29,889 nt of DNA, taken from contig JAZQQZ010000034.1 in the NCBI GenBank assembly GCA_045629305.1, positions 1 to 29,889 on the forward strand, written 5' to 3'. The DNA comes from UBA1227 sp045629305. GTDB lineage: Bacteria > Bacillota > Clostridia > Oscillospirales > Acutalibacteraceae. The notes under the pieces are model-generated. The model was not told where the DNA came from and made no database searches. It saw only the letters and a program-made list of their open reading frames with translations. Every line of letters begins with the position of its first letter. The first letter of the stretch is position 1. A program made the translations under genes and the position numbers. This document shows, piece by piece, positions 16,421 to 23,972 of the stretch.

Positions 16421-17251
16421 CTACATTCCCGCAAGCTTGTTGTTGAGGACTTCGAAAAATGCCTCATTCTTAATACGAATGAAATCTGCAAATTTGTTAG
16501 ATTTCCTGATAACTATCTTATCATTTGGAAGAATCGCAAATGATTCTTCGCCATCAAGCGAAAGAAGGAGTTCCTCACCTGATGATGGATAAAGTTCAAT
16601 CTCATTGGAAGCACTGAATACAATCGATCTTGCGACAAGTGACTGTGCACAAATCGGTGTTACAACGATTGCCTCCATAGATGGGTTGATAACCGGTCCG
16701 CCTGCGGACAGTGAATAACCCGATGAGCCCGTCGGTGTTGCGACAATGATACCATCGGCTCTATATGAGTTGATGCGTTTGCCATCGCAGTCGACGTTTA
16801 TATCTGTGAGCTTGAGCTGAGCACTACGTGCGAGAACAGCGTCGTTGATGCAGCGACCGCTTGTCACCTCTTTGCCGTCTCTCTGTACAGAGACGTCGAG
16901 GAGCATACGGCGGTCGATGTCATAGTCACCGTCGATGAGCTTTCCAAGAAGCTCAAGCTCATTGCTTTCAAGACCAGCCATAAATGCGAGTCTACCCGCA
17001 TTAATACAGAGAACTGGTTTACCGAAATCCACTGTGTGCTTTGCAACTGAAAGCATCGAACCATCTCCGCCTACAGAGATTGCGACATCACACCACTCCA
17101 TAAGTTCTGAGAGTGTCTTGCATGGTACAGGTGAGAAAGCATCAATATTGCAAGCAATCTCTGCACCATATTCATTAAGCCATTTGATAATTTCAAGCGT
17201 TACATCTTTCGCTTTCACTCTTGTGAGATTGGGAAGCAATGCTATTTTCAT
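16421..17251 (-). CDS. nadK: NAD kinase
   Basis: The 276-residue enzyme phosphorylates NAD+ to NADP+ using ATP or polyphosphate. The diagnostic GGDG motif is at 61-64 (SVGGDGSML), and the second conserved region reads ATPTGSSGYSLSAGGPV. The ATG overlaps the tlyA stop as ATGA with a GGAGGTG ribosome site, so it is translated in step with tlyA. Length and motifs are normal for the family. Confidence 0.96.
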   Translation of the reverse strand: MKIALLPNLTRVKAKDVTLEIIKWLNEYGAEIACNIDAFSPVPCKTLSELMEWCDVAISVGGDGSMLSVAKHTVDFGKPVLCINAGRLAFMAGLESNELELLGKLIDGDYDIDRRMLLDVSVQRDGKEVTSGRCINDAVLARSAQLKLTDINVDCDGKRINSYRADGIIVATPTGSSGYSLSAGGPVINPSMEAIVVTPICAQSLVARSIVFSASNEIELYPSSGEELLLSLDGEESFAILPNDKIVIRKSNKFADFIRIKNEAFFEVLNNKLAGM

Positions 17252-18072
17252 TCCTGCACCTCCTTTGCGTTAAGCACCTCGTGAGATTTCTCAGCAAGTT
17301 CTAAAGCTGAGAAATCAAGTAAGTTCTCCGGATTCTCCGATTTTTCTATGAACATAAGATATTCGATATTTCCCTCCGGCCCTTTGATTGGAGAGAAATC
17401 AAGACCTTTAAGTGTAAAGCCGGACTCCACAGCAAATGATGTGATAGTCTCAAGCACTTCGGCGTGTGTAGAGAGTTCTCTTACAACGCCCTTCTTTCCC
17501 ACTTTTTCCTTGCCCGCCTCGAACTGTGGCTTGATGAGGCAGACTGCCTCACCGCCATCTTTCAGTAAAGTTCTCATTACCGGAAGAATGATTTTAAGTG
17601 AGATAAAAGATACATCAACGGATGCGAAGTCAATTGCATCCGGTACCTCGGCGGAGGTCACATTACGGAAATTCGTTCTCTCGAGATTTACGACTCTCGA
17701 GTCTGAGCGAAGTTTCCAAGCGAGCTGACCGTAGCCGACATCGATTGAATAGACTAAAGACGCGCCATTTTGGAGCATACAATCGGTGAAGCCACCGGTT
17801 GATGCGCCGATATCCATACAGATCTTTCCATCGAGTGTCAGCGGGAATACTTGCATAGCTTTCTCAAGCTTATATCCGCCACGGCTTACATAAGGCATCT
17901 TACTGCCACGCACCTCAATGGCATCAGTTGGCTTTATCTGCGCGCCGCTTTTGAGTTCTTTCTGGCCGTTTACATATACCTGTCCGGCCATAATCAAAGC
18001 GCGCGCTTTTTCACGACTGTCAGTATGTCCAAGTTCATAGACGCAGACATCAAGCCTCTTCTTGTCGCTCAA
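17248..18072 (-). CDS. tlyA: TlyA family rRNA (cytidine-2'-O)-methyltransferase
   Basis: The 274-residue protein joins an N-terminal S4 RNA-binding domain (residues 1-60; SREKARALIMAGQVYVNG) to an FtsJ-type SAM methyltransferase domain with SAM loop DIGASTGGFTD (87-97), SVDVSFISL and a catalytic lysine region LIKPQFE. In mycobacteria TlyA methylates 16S and 23S rRNA; the same activity is inferred here. The start is a TTG at 18072-18070, chosen because AAGGAG lies eight bases ahead and no suitable in-frame ATG exists. Only one base separates it from the dxs stop. Confidence 0.94.
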   Translation of the reverse strand: MSDKKRLDVCVYELGHTDSREKARALIMAGQVYVNGQKELKSGAQIKPTDAIEVRGSKMPYVSRGGYKLEKAMQVFPLTLDGKICMDIGASTGGFTDCMLQNGASLVYSIDVGYGQLAWKLRSDSRVVNLERTNFRNVTSAEVPDAIDFASVDVSFISLKIILPVMRTLLKDGGEAVCLIKPQFEAGKEKVGKKGVVRELSTHAEVLETITSFAVESGFTLKGLDFSPIKGPEGNIEYLMFIEKSENPENLLDFSALELAEKSHEVLNAKEVQE

Positions 18073-18073
18073 G

Positions 18074-19900
18074 TCAAACTCTCCTTATAACTTCCTCTTT
18101 CATCTTCTCTGCTGACATACCGAACTCATCTTTGAGTTCTGCAACAGATGCGTGATGTACGAATGTGTTATCAACGGCGATGTGTTTATATTCGCCGTTA
18201 TACTTCTTAGAAAGGAGCATTGTGCCGAAGGCTTCGCCTACGCCACCGCTCTTAATTCCCTCCTCATAGAAGAGAACTGTAGATGAAGACATTGCAGCAT
18301 TCACTGCCTCTTCATCGATTGGCCATATTCTGCCAAGTTTAATAACTCTAACTTTCTCCGGCATCTCCTCATATACTTTGATTGCCTCTGAGAAAAGGTC
18401 GCCGAAAGTTACGATAGTAACCGGCGCATCATTAGAGCCAAAGATAGAATACGATGCAGAAGATACAGCATAATCTGCTGGGAGATATCCCTCGCCACCG
18501 CGTGGATATCTAATTGCAATTACACCATCAAGTGATGACACTGCAAGTTTCAAGTAGTCTGAAAGTTCTGCATATGATGCAGGACAATAGATTGATGCAG
18601 TTGGTATAGAGCGAAGGAACGCGATATCAAGAAGACCATTATGGCTTCGGCCATCCTCTCCTACGAATCCAGCTCTGTCAACGCCGAGAATAACTTTCTT
18701 ATTCTGCATTGCGACATCATGTACGATTTCATCGTACGCTCTCTGCAGGAAAGTTGAATAGACTGCGAAGACTGGAATCTTGCCACCTGCAGCGAGTCCG
18801 CCAGCGAATGTCACGGCGTGTTCCTCTGCTATACCCACATCGAAGAATCTATCTGGGAAACGTTTAGAAAACTTGTAAAGTCCTGTGCCAAGTGACATCG
18901 CAGCGGTGATGGCGCAGATATCATTATTAGCCGAAGCCAAAGATACAAGTTCATCACCGAATACAGAAGAGTAGCACTTTCCTGAAGATTTACATCCGGC
19001 GGATACACCGTGATACTCTGCAGGATTCTCCTCTGCTGGAGCATATCCCTTGCCCTTCACTGTATTGATATGAATAAGAACTGGCTTATCCACTTCACGT
19101 GCAGCAGTGAGAGCAAGTGTAAGTTCTTTTATGTCATGACCATCAAGTGGTCCCATATATTCGAAGCCCAAGTCCTCGAAGAAATTACTCTGATAGAGTC
19201 TATTCTTTAGGAGTTTCTTTTTCTTACTTACAAATGAGATGATTGCATCACCACAAGGAAGTACATCAAGTACATCCTTAACATTATCCTTAAAACGGAA
19301 ATATGTAGGATTGGTACGGATAACTGTGAGGTAACGTGCGAGCGCACCTACAGGTGATGAGATAGACATCTCGTTGTCGTTTAATACAACAATGAGATGG
19401 GTATTATTGTCACCCGCATTATTGAGTGCCTCGTATACAAGTCCACCTGTGCACGAGCCGTCACCAATTACAGCGATTGTATAGGATGAATCGCCGGACA
19501 TAGTCTTCGCAACTGAAAGACCATAGGCGGAAGAAATAGATGTTCCGCTATGTCCCGCAGCGAACACGTCATGCTCGCTCTCCATAGGATTCGGAAAACC
19601 TGAGAGTCCGCCGTTCTTACGAATTGAAGAGAACTGCGAATAGCGACCAGTTAGAAGCTTATGGGTATAGACCTGATGACCTACATCCCATACAAACTGA
19701 TCTTTCGGTGAATCGAACACCTTATGCATCGCAATCGTAAGCTCAACTGCGCCAAGGTTAGAAGCGAGGTGTCCGCCGTTCTCCATAACTGTAGATACGA
19801 TAAGAGAACGTATCTCCTCTGCCAACTTATCAAGTTCTGGATATGTTAAGTTTTTAATGTCCGAAGGAGAATTAATCCTATTCAGATACTTAAAGTCCAT
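18074..19900 (-). CDS. dxs: 1-deoxy-D-xylulose-5-phosphate synthase
   Basis: The 608-residue thiamine-diphosphate enzyme condenses pyruvate and glyceraldehyde 3-phosphate, the first step of the MEP isoprenoid pathway. Visible are GGHLASNLG, the ThDP-binding GDGSCTGG motif (147-154) with downstream VVLNDNEMSIS, the catalytic glutamate region GIAEEHAVTFAGG and the conserved DRAGFVGEDG. I choose the ATG at 19900-19898, which shares its A with the ispA stop (TGATG); a TTG one codon earlier is possible. Together with ispA upstream it links substrate supply to prenyl diphosphate synthesis within one operon. Confidence 0.96.
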   Translation of the reverse strand: MDFKYLNRINSPSDIKNLTYPELDKLAEEIRSLIVSTVMENGGHLASNLGAVELTIAMHKVFDSPKDQFVWDVGHQVYTHKLLTGRYSQFSSIRKNGGLSGFPNPMESEHDVFAAGHSGTSISSAYGLSVAKTMSGDSSYTIAVIGDGSCTGGLVYEALNNAGDNNTHLIVVLNDNEMSISSPVGALARYLTVIRTNPTYFRFKDNVKDVLDVLPCGDAIISFVSKKKKLLKNRLYQSNFFEDLGFEYMGPLDGHDIKELTLALTAAREVDKPVLIHINTVKGKGYAPAEENPAEYHGVSAGCKSSGKCYSSVFGDELVSLASANNDICAITAAMSLGTGLYKFSKRFPDRFFDVGIAEEHAVTFAGGLAAGGKIPVFAVYSTFLQRAYDEIVHDVAMQNKKVILGVDRAGFVGEDGRSHNGLLDIAFLRSIPTASIYCPASYAELSDYLKLAVSSLDGVIAIRYPRGGEGYLPADYAVSSASYSIFGSNDAPVTIVTFGDLFSEAIKVYEEMPEKVRVIKLGRIWPIDEEAVNAAMSSSTVLFYEEGIKSGGVGEAFGTMLLSKKYNGEYKHIAVDNTFVHHASVAELKDEFGMSAEKMKEEVIRRV

Positions 19901-20787
19901 CAATATTTTCTCTCTAACATGTTTTTAGTAAATTCAACAAGGTAGTCCGCATGAGTGTCAAAGATCTCAAGTGCACGAAGTGCCTTGTCTGTATATTCAG
20001 CAGCAAGTGCCTTAGCACCATCAATGCCAAGCAAGGTGACATATGTAACCTTGCCGCTGTCGGCATCCTTGCCAACGCTCTTGCCAAGTACTGAAGAATC
20101 TCCGATTACATCGAGAATATCATCCTCAATTTGGAAAGCAAGACCGAGATTTTCAGCATAGTTTCGAGCGGCCAAGTACTGTTCTTTAGAAGCAAGGCCA
20201 CAAGCGCAACCCATCTCACATGCACAGCGAATAAGTGCGCCTGTCTTAAGTTTATGAGTGGTCTCCACAATATCGAGACCTATATCAGTGGAATTCTCAT
20301 TTTGAATATCCATTGTCTGTCCGCCAACCATTCCATGGATGCCGGCATAGTCAGCTAGTGCCTTTAAGCATTTCACAGTCATTGCAGGATTGGCACCGCC
20401 ATCTGCTGCGACTTTAAATGCATAAGTAAGGAGCGCATCTCCAGCAAGAATTGCGTATGCCTCACCGAACTTTTTATGACATGACTCCTTGCCACGACGA
20501 TAGTCGTCATTATCCATTGCAGGGAGGTCATCATGGATAAGTGAATAGGTGTGAATCATCTCAAGTGCACATGCGAAAGGAAGTGCATCGATGATATTGC
20601 CGCCACACATTGAACAAAATTCAAGAACGAGCATAGGTCTAATCCTCTTGCCACCATTCTCTACACTATATCTCATCGCATCAGCGACGATTTGATAATC
20701 CGAGTTGATTATTGAAAGATACTCGGATAGTGTCTCATTAATAAGATTTAAATTAGATAAGAAATGCTTTTCTGAAGACTCATTCAT
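19900..20787 (-). CDS. ispA: Polyprenyl (farnesyl/geranyl) diphosphate synthase
   Basis: The 295-residue trans-prenyltransferase has the first aspartate-rich motif HDDLPAMDNDD (D86, D87, D92) and the second, QIEDDILDVIGD (D222, D223, D226). The two extra residues in the first motif (DDxxxxD) and its position mark the bacterial FPP synthase class. It makes the C15 precursor for undecaprenyl phosphate and quinones. The start is the ATG at 20787-20785, eight bases inside the end of xseB with AGGTGGGG upstream; an earlier GTG at 20802 would swallow that ribosome site. Confidence 0.94.
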   Translation of the reverse strand: MNESSEKHFLSNLNLINETLSEYLSIINSDYQIVADAMRYSVENGGKRIRPMLVLEFCSMCGGNIIDALPFACALEMIHTYSLIHDDLPAMDNDDYRRGKESCHKKFGEAYAILAGDALLTYAFKVAADGGANPAMTVKCLKALADYAGIHGMVGGQTMDIQNENSTDIGLDIVETTHKLKTGALIRCACEMGCACGLASKEQYLAARNYAENLGLAFQIEDDILDVIGDSSVLGKSVGKDADSGKVTYVTLLGIDGAKALAAEYTDKALRALEIFDTHADYLVEFTKNMLERKY

Positions 20788-20977
20788 CTGCGTTTTCCCC
20801 ACCTAGTGTTACAATTTTTTGTTCTGCTTTAGAGAGAGACTCATTGCAAAATGCTGCAAGTTTCGTTCCCTCTTCGAAAAGTGCAAGGGACTCATCAAGG
20901 CCGATTGAGCCATCTTCGAGTTTTGCAACTATCTCTTCGAGTTTGGCCATTGCCTGCTCATAACTTAAGTCAGCCAT
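20780..20977 (-). CDS. xseB: Exodeoxyribonuclease VII small subunit
   Basis: The 65-residue helical protein matches XseB: YEQAMAKLEEIVAKLEDGSIGLDESLALFEEGTKL is spread over about residues 6-40, followed by a second helix (CNESLSKAEQKIVTL). Several copies bind the coiled-coil stalk of XseA to form the exonuclease VII complex, which degrades single-stranded DNA from both ends. An AAGGAG ribosome site precedes the ATG, ten bases after the xseA stop. Confidence 0.96.
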   Translation of the reverse strand: MADLSYEQAMAKLEEIVAKLEDGSIGLDESLALFEEGTKLAAFCNESLSKAEQKIVTLGGENADE

Positions 20978-20987
20978 AATTTTCTCC

Positions 20988-22106
20988 TTAGTTCACTGTG
21001 GCACTGATTTTGCCATCTGCCACTGTTATAGATAACTCATCACCTGAAGATACAGAAGAAACAGAATCAATTATTCCGCCATGACTCTCAACAATAGAGT
21101 AACCACGTGAGAGAACTTTAAGTGGTGAGTAAGCATCAAGTTTACCGGAAAGAAGCGCCAAACGATTACGTGACATCGTAAGCTTTCCTTCCATCGATGA
21201 CACAAGACTATCGGACAATTTATCCAAAGTCATCCTGCGCTCATTGATAAGACTGATTGGTCCCTGTGAGAACTTCATCTTAGCGATGCGGTCGAGTTCC
21301 GCCATCCTGTCTGGCACTGCAACCTCGGCCGCAGCAGAAGGAGTCGGAGCACGCAGGTCGGCGACGAAATCGGTGATTGTATAATCCGTCTCGTGACCTA
21401 CACCTGAAATGACAGGAGTCTTGCAAGCATATATTGCCCTTGCAACACTCTCGTCATTGAAGCACCAGAGGTCCTCGATTGAGCCGCCTCCGCGTGCGAC
21501 GATAATCACGTCTACGCCGTAGGCGTCAATAAGGCCAAGTGCCGATACAATAGAAGCTGGAGCTTCTGTGCCCTGTACAAGTGCAGGGCTTATGATTATG
21601 TCGCACATCGGCCAGCGCCTTCCAAGCACATTACAAATATCTTGGAACGCTGCGCCCGTCGGCGACGTTACAACGCCAACCTTGCGTGGATATTTCGGTA
21701 GTGGCTTTTTATGACTTTCAGAGAAAAGCCCCTCCCTATTTAATTTCTCTTTGAGTTGATCGAAAGCGACACTCAAAGAACCCACGCCGTCCGGCTGCAT
21801 GTTAGTTATATAGAACTGATATGAGCCATCTCTCTCATAAACAGAGACACTTCCGAAAAGGATGACTTTCATTCCGTCCTCTGGCATGAATTTAAGTTTC
21901 ATGGCATTGCCACGGAACATAACTGCACGGATTGCAGATTTATCATCTTTGATTGTCATGTACATATGACCTGATGAATGTGCCTTGAAATTCGAGATCT
22001 CTCCAGTGAGGAACAGTGCTGACAAAGCTACATCGTTATCCATCATTGTCTTTATGTAGTTGTTAAGTCCAGCAACGGTATAAACCTCTGGAGAAGCATC
22101 AATCAT
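20988..22106 (-). CDS. xseA: Exodeoxyribonuclease VII large subunit, short form
   Basis: The 372-residue protein holds the N-terminal OB fold (about 5-100; GEISNFKAHSSGHMYMTIKD), the catalytic domain (GVVTSPTGAAFQDI, IIVARGGGSIEDLW, GVGHETDYTITD) and the C-terminal end (PLKVLSRGYSIV). Typical XseA is about 400-455 residues; the shortfall lies in the helical stalk between about 270 and 330, which binds XseB. The ATG at 22106 is eight bases inside the end of the TsaD-like gene, with AGAGGTGA upstream. Catalytic motifs are intact, so the enzyme is expected to be active. Confidence 0.95.
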   Translation of the reverse strand: MIDASPEVYTVAGLNNYIKTMMDNDVALSALFLTGEISNFKAHSSGHMYMTIKDDKSAIRAVMFRGNAMKLKFMPEDGMKVILFGSVSVYERDGSYQFYITNMQPDGVGSLSVAFDQLKEKLNREGLFSESHKKPLPKYPRKVGVVTSPTGAAFQDICNVLGRRWPMCDIIISPALVQGTEAPASIVSALGLIDAYGVDVIIVARGGGSIEDLWCFNDESVARAIYACKTPVISGVGHETDYTITDFVADLRAPTPSAAAEVAVPDRMAELDRIAKMKFSQGPISLINERRMTLDKLSDSLVSSMEGKLTMSRNRLALLSGKLDAYSPLKVLSRGYSIVESHGGIIDSVSSVSSGDELSITVADGKISATVN

Positions 22107-23040
22107 TTGAATAATTCACCTCTGCGAGTATTGCTACTCCTGCCGCATTATCAGCAGAAAATTCTGGGGTTGCAAAATATGAATTTGGTGACTGAAGAAC
22201 GCTCTGCAAATAAGCATTGGACATCACGCCACCTGAGAATACGATTGGAAGTGATGGGTACAGCGATGATACATACGACACCATCGATGACAGTGCACTA
22301 CCTACAAACTGCAAGCAATATGCTGCAACATCAGCAGCAAGAGCACCTTTCTCTATCATAAGCTTACACTGATTCTCAACGCCGGAGAGGCTAGGATTGC
22401 CATCGACAACGGGTACTCGAATCTTAGAAGAACCCAAAGAACCTGAAGATCCTAAGGCGCATTGCTCCAACGCAGGCCCGCAAGGGAACTGCATGCCGAG
22501 CATTACGCCTACCCTGTCGATCGCCTGTCCGGCTTTAAGGTCCGATGAGGACGCAAGCAAGGTGCAAGCGACAGGTGAGCGATCATCCGGTGAAACGAGA
22601 ACCGCCTCTGTAGTTCCGCCTGAGACATGAAAGGCAATGAATTCTTTACCGATAAGTGACATTGCCGATGCGGAATACAGAGCCGCAACAATATGTCCCT
22701 CCTGATGTGACACTCTGTAGAGTGGCACATTCAGTGCCTTCGCAACTGAAAGTCCAACAGATGAGCCAACTGTGAAGCAAGGCATGTATGAGCCCGGCAC
22801 CCAGCGTGGCCTGTCGGAGACAGCTACTGCTGAAATCTCATATGGTGTTGAAAGAAGGTCATCCATCAGTTCAGCAATCTGCTGAGTGTGATGGAAGACA
22901 GCGTCCGACTGGCGGATGCCGCGCTCGCCTGGTTTCACCGGCAGCAACTTCTTTCTATGTATTACCTTTTTCTCCTCGTCATCATAGATAGCAACTGACG
23001 TGGTATAGTTGCTCGTGTCTATTCCAAGAAAGTAACTCAT
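22099..23040 (-). CDS. TsaD-like (Kae1/YgjD family) protein, peptidase M22 type
   Basis: The 313-residue ASKHA-fold protein resembles TsaD, the subunit that transfers threonylcarbamoyl to adenosine-37 of tRNA. It begins GIDTSNYTTSVAIYD where TsaD has GIETSCDET. It keeps the metal ligands H112 and H116 in SHQEGHIVAAL, the SGGTTE loop (SGGHT in TsaD), FSGGVMSNAYL and a late aspartate in FSADNAAGVAI. The sequence is more divergent than a housekeeping TsaD, and no tsaB or tsaE is adjacent, so it is probably a paralogue of unknown role with the true tsaD elsewhere. Its ATG overlaps the nusB stop (ATGA) and its stop overlaps xseA. Confidence 0.85.
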   Translation of the reverse strand: MSYFLGIDTSNYTTSVAIYDDEEKKVIHRKKLLPVKPGERGIRQSDAVFHHTQQIAELMDDLLSTPYEISAVAVSDRPRWVPGSYMPCFTVGSSVGLSVAKALNVPLYRVSHQEGHIVAALYSASAMSLIGKEFIAFHVSGGTTEAVLVSPDDRSPVACTLLASSSDLKAGQAIDRVGVMLGMQFPCGPALEQCALGSSGSLGSSKIRVPVVDGNPSLSGVENQCKLMIEKGALAADVAAYCLQFVGSALSSMVSYVSSLYPSLPIVFSGGVMSNAYLQSVLQSPNSYFATPEFSADNAAGVAILAEVNYSND

Positions 23041-23432
23041 AGACTTTTTTCTATGCTTCCAAGTACGCCATTTATAAACTTGCTATCCTCTGCTGATGCA
23101 TATTGCTTTGCAAGTTCCACTGCCTCATTGATTGAAACTGAAACTGGGATATCGTCTAAGTAGAGCATCTCGCAGACAGCGATTCGAAGAATTGCGAGTG
23201 AGACCTTAGTGATACGTGATGTGGTCCAGCCCTTAGCAAATTCATTTATTTTGGAATCAATCTCTCCTACGTTCTCTATTGCAAGAGAAGCGAGCTTCAC
23301 TGTGAACTCTGAATCTGCAATAAATTCAGATTCGAGAGAAAGTTCACGAAGATCTTCCAGCGAAAGTTCTGGATTGAATCCTTTCTCGAAGAGCAAGATA
23401 AATGCTTGCTCTCTCTCCTGACTTCTAGTCAT
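23037..23432 (-). CDS. nusB: Transcription antitermination factor NusB
   Basis: The 131-residue all-helical protein shows the family outline: start TRSQEREQAFILLFEKGF, middle KGWTTSRITKVSLAILRIAVCEML, and end VSINEAVELAKQYASAEDSKFINGVLGSI. With NusE (S10) it binds boxA in rRNA leaders and supports antitermination. A GGAGG ribosome site precedes the ATG. A rho-independent terminator stands 12 bases upstream of the start codon, so transcription coming from asp23 must pass it to reach nusB and the ten-gene chain behind. Confidence 0.96.
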   Translation of the reverse strand: MTRSQEREQAFILLFEKGFNPELSLEDLRELSLESEFIADSEFTVKLASLAIENVGEIDSKINEFAKGWTTSRITKVSLAILRIAVCEMLYLDDIPVSVSINEAVELAKQYASAEDSKFINGVLGSIEKSL

Positions 23433-23443
23433 AGAAATCCTCC

Positions 23444-23478
23444 AAATAAAAACCCTCTACGACAATTGTCCTAGAGGG
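23444..23478 (-). terminator. Terminator/attenuator between asp23 and nusB
   Basis: On the minus strand CCCTCTA and TAGAGGG enclose a second stem GACAA/TTGTC, separated by a one-base mismatch pair, followed by TTTTTATTT. It begins 12 bases past the asp23 stop and its T-run ends 11 bases before the nusB start. With no room for another promoter in the gap, it probably sets how much transcription enters the nusB operon. Confidence 0.85.
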
Positions 23479-23489
23479 CTGTCTGTCGT

Positions 23490-23855
23490 TTAAACTTCTT
23501 TAGGTTCGTTGGTGATTGAAATACCGGAGACTGTAACGTCTACCTTAGTAACAATCTGTCCAGTCATTCCCTGGACTGCAGATTTAACAGCTTGTTGTAC
23601 CTTAGTGGTAACATCCTGGATTTTAGAAACGCTGTCAAGAATGATATACATGTGAAGTTTTACATCGTTATCGAAACGTGTAACCTTAACATGCTTGAGG
23701 TTTTCAGAATCACTGAAAGGACAATAGGATTTAGCATCCTTTGGCTTATATCCGATTTCTATAACGCCTTCTACGTCTTTCGCGGCATTAATTGCAATAG
23801 TAGCAATAACGTCATCAGAAATAACTGGTCCTGTATAAGAATTGATATATTTCAT
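23490..23855 (-). CDS. Asp23/Gls24 family envelope stress protein
   Basis: The 121-residue protein begins MKYINSYTGPVISDDVIATI and continues NAAKDVEGVIEIG; the ISDDVIATIA...DVEGV pattern and the late VQGMTG stretch identify the Asp23/Gls24 (DUF322) family, as in Bacillus YqhY, which also lies next to nusB. In other Bacillota, members attach to the membrane through partner proteins and are linked to envelope stress and lipid balance. A GGAGG ribosome site and a promoter precede it, and a terminator follows, so it is transcribed most strongly as a single gene. Confidence 0.93.
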   Translation of the reverse strand: MKYINSYTGPVISDDVIATIAINAAKDVEGVIEIGYKPKDAKSYCPFSDSENLKHVKVTRFDNDVKLHMYIILDSVSKIQDVTTKVQQAVKSAVQGMTGQIVTKVDVTVSGISITNEPKEV

Positions 23856-23878
23856 TTTGCTACCTCCAAATCTCTTAA

Positions 23879-23907
23879 ATTATACACTACTACATAAGAT
23901 TAAACAA
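23879..23907 (-). promoter_or_regulatory. Promoter of asp23 (and probably the nusB operon)
   Basis: TATAAT (23884-23879) with a weak TTGTTT (23907-23902) at 17 bases spacing. It is the only promoter-like signal seen ahead of the asp23-nusB-recN series, back to back with the yfhO promoter. Confidence 0.65.
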
Positions 23908-23911
23908 TATA

Positions 23912-23940
23912 TTTATAAATAATATAAAATATGCTATACT
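23912..23940 (+). promoter_or_regulatory. Extended -10 promoter of yfhO
   Basis: TGCTATACT (23932-23940) is an extended -10 element (TGN-TATACT) with a partial TTTATA at 23912-23917, 17 bases ahead. Transcription would start near 23947. This places an ATG at 23931 upstream of the transcript and supports the GTG start at 23973. Confidence 0.65.
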
Positions 23941-23972
23941 ACCTACATATATTCAAAATGAGGTGCAAAATT

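Noticed and set aside
23931..23972. ATG at 23931 as the start of yfhO
   Set aside because: It overlaps the extended -10 promoter and has no ribosome site, while GTG at 23973 has GAGGTG at ideal spacing.
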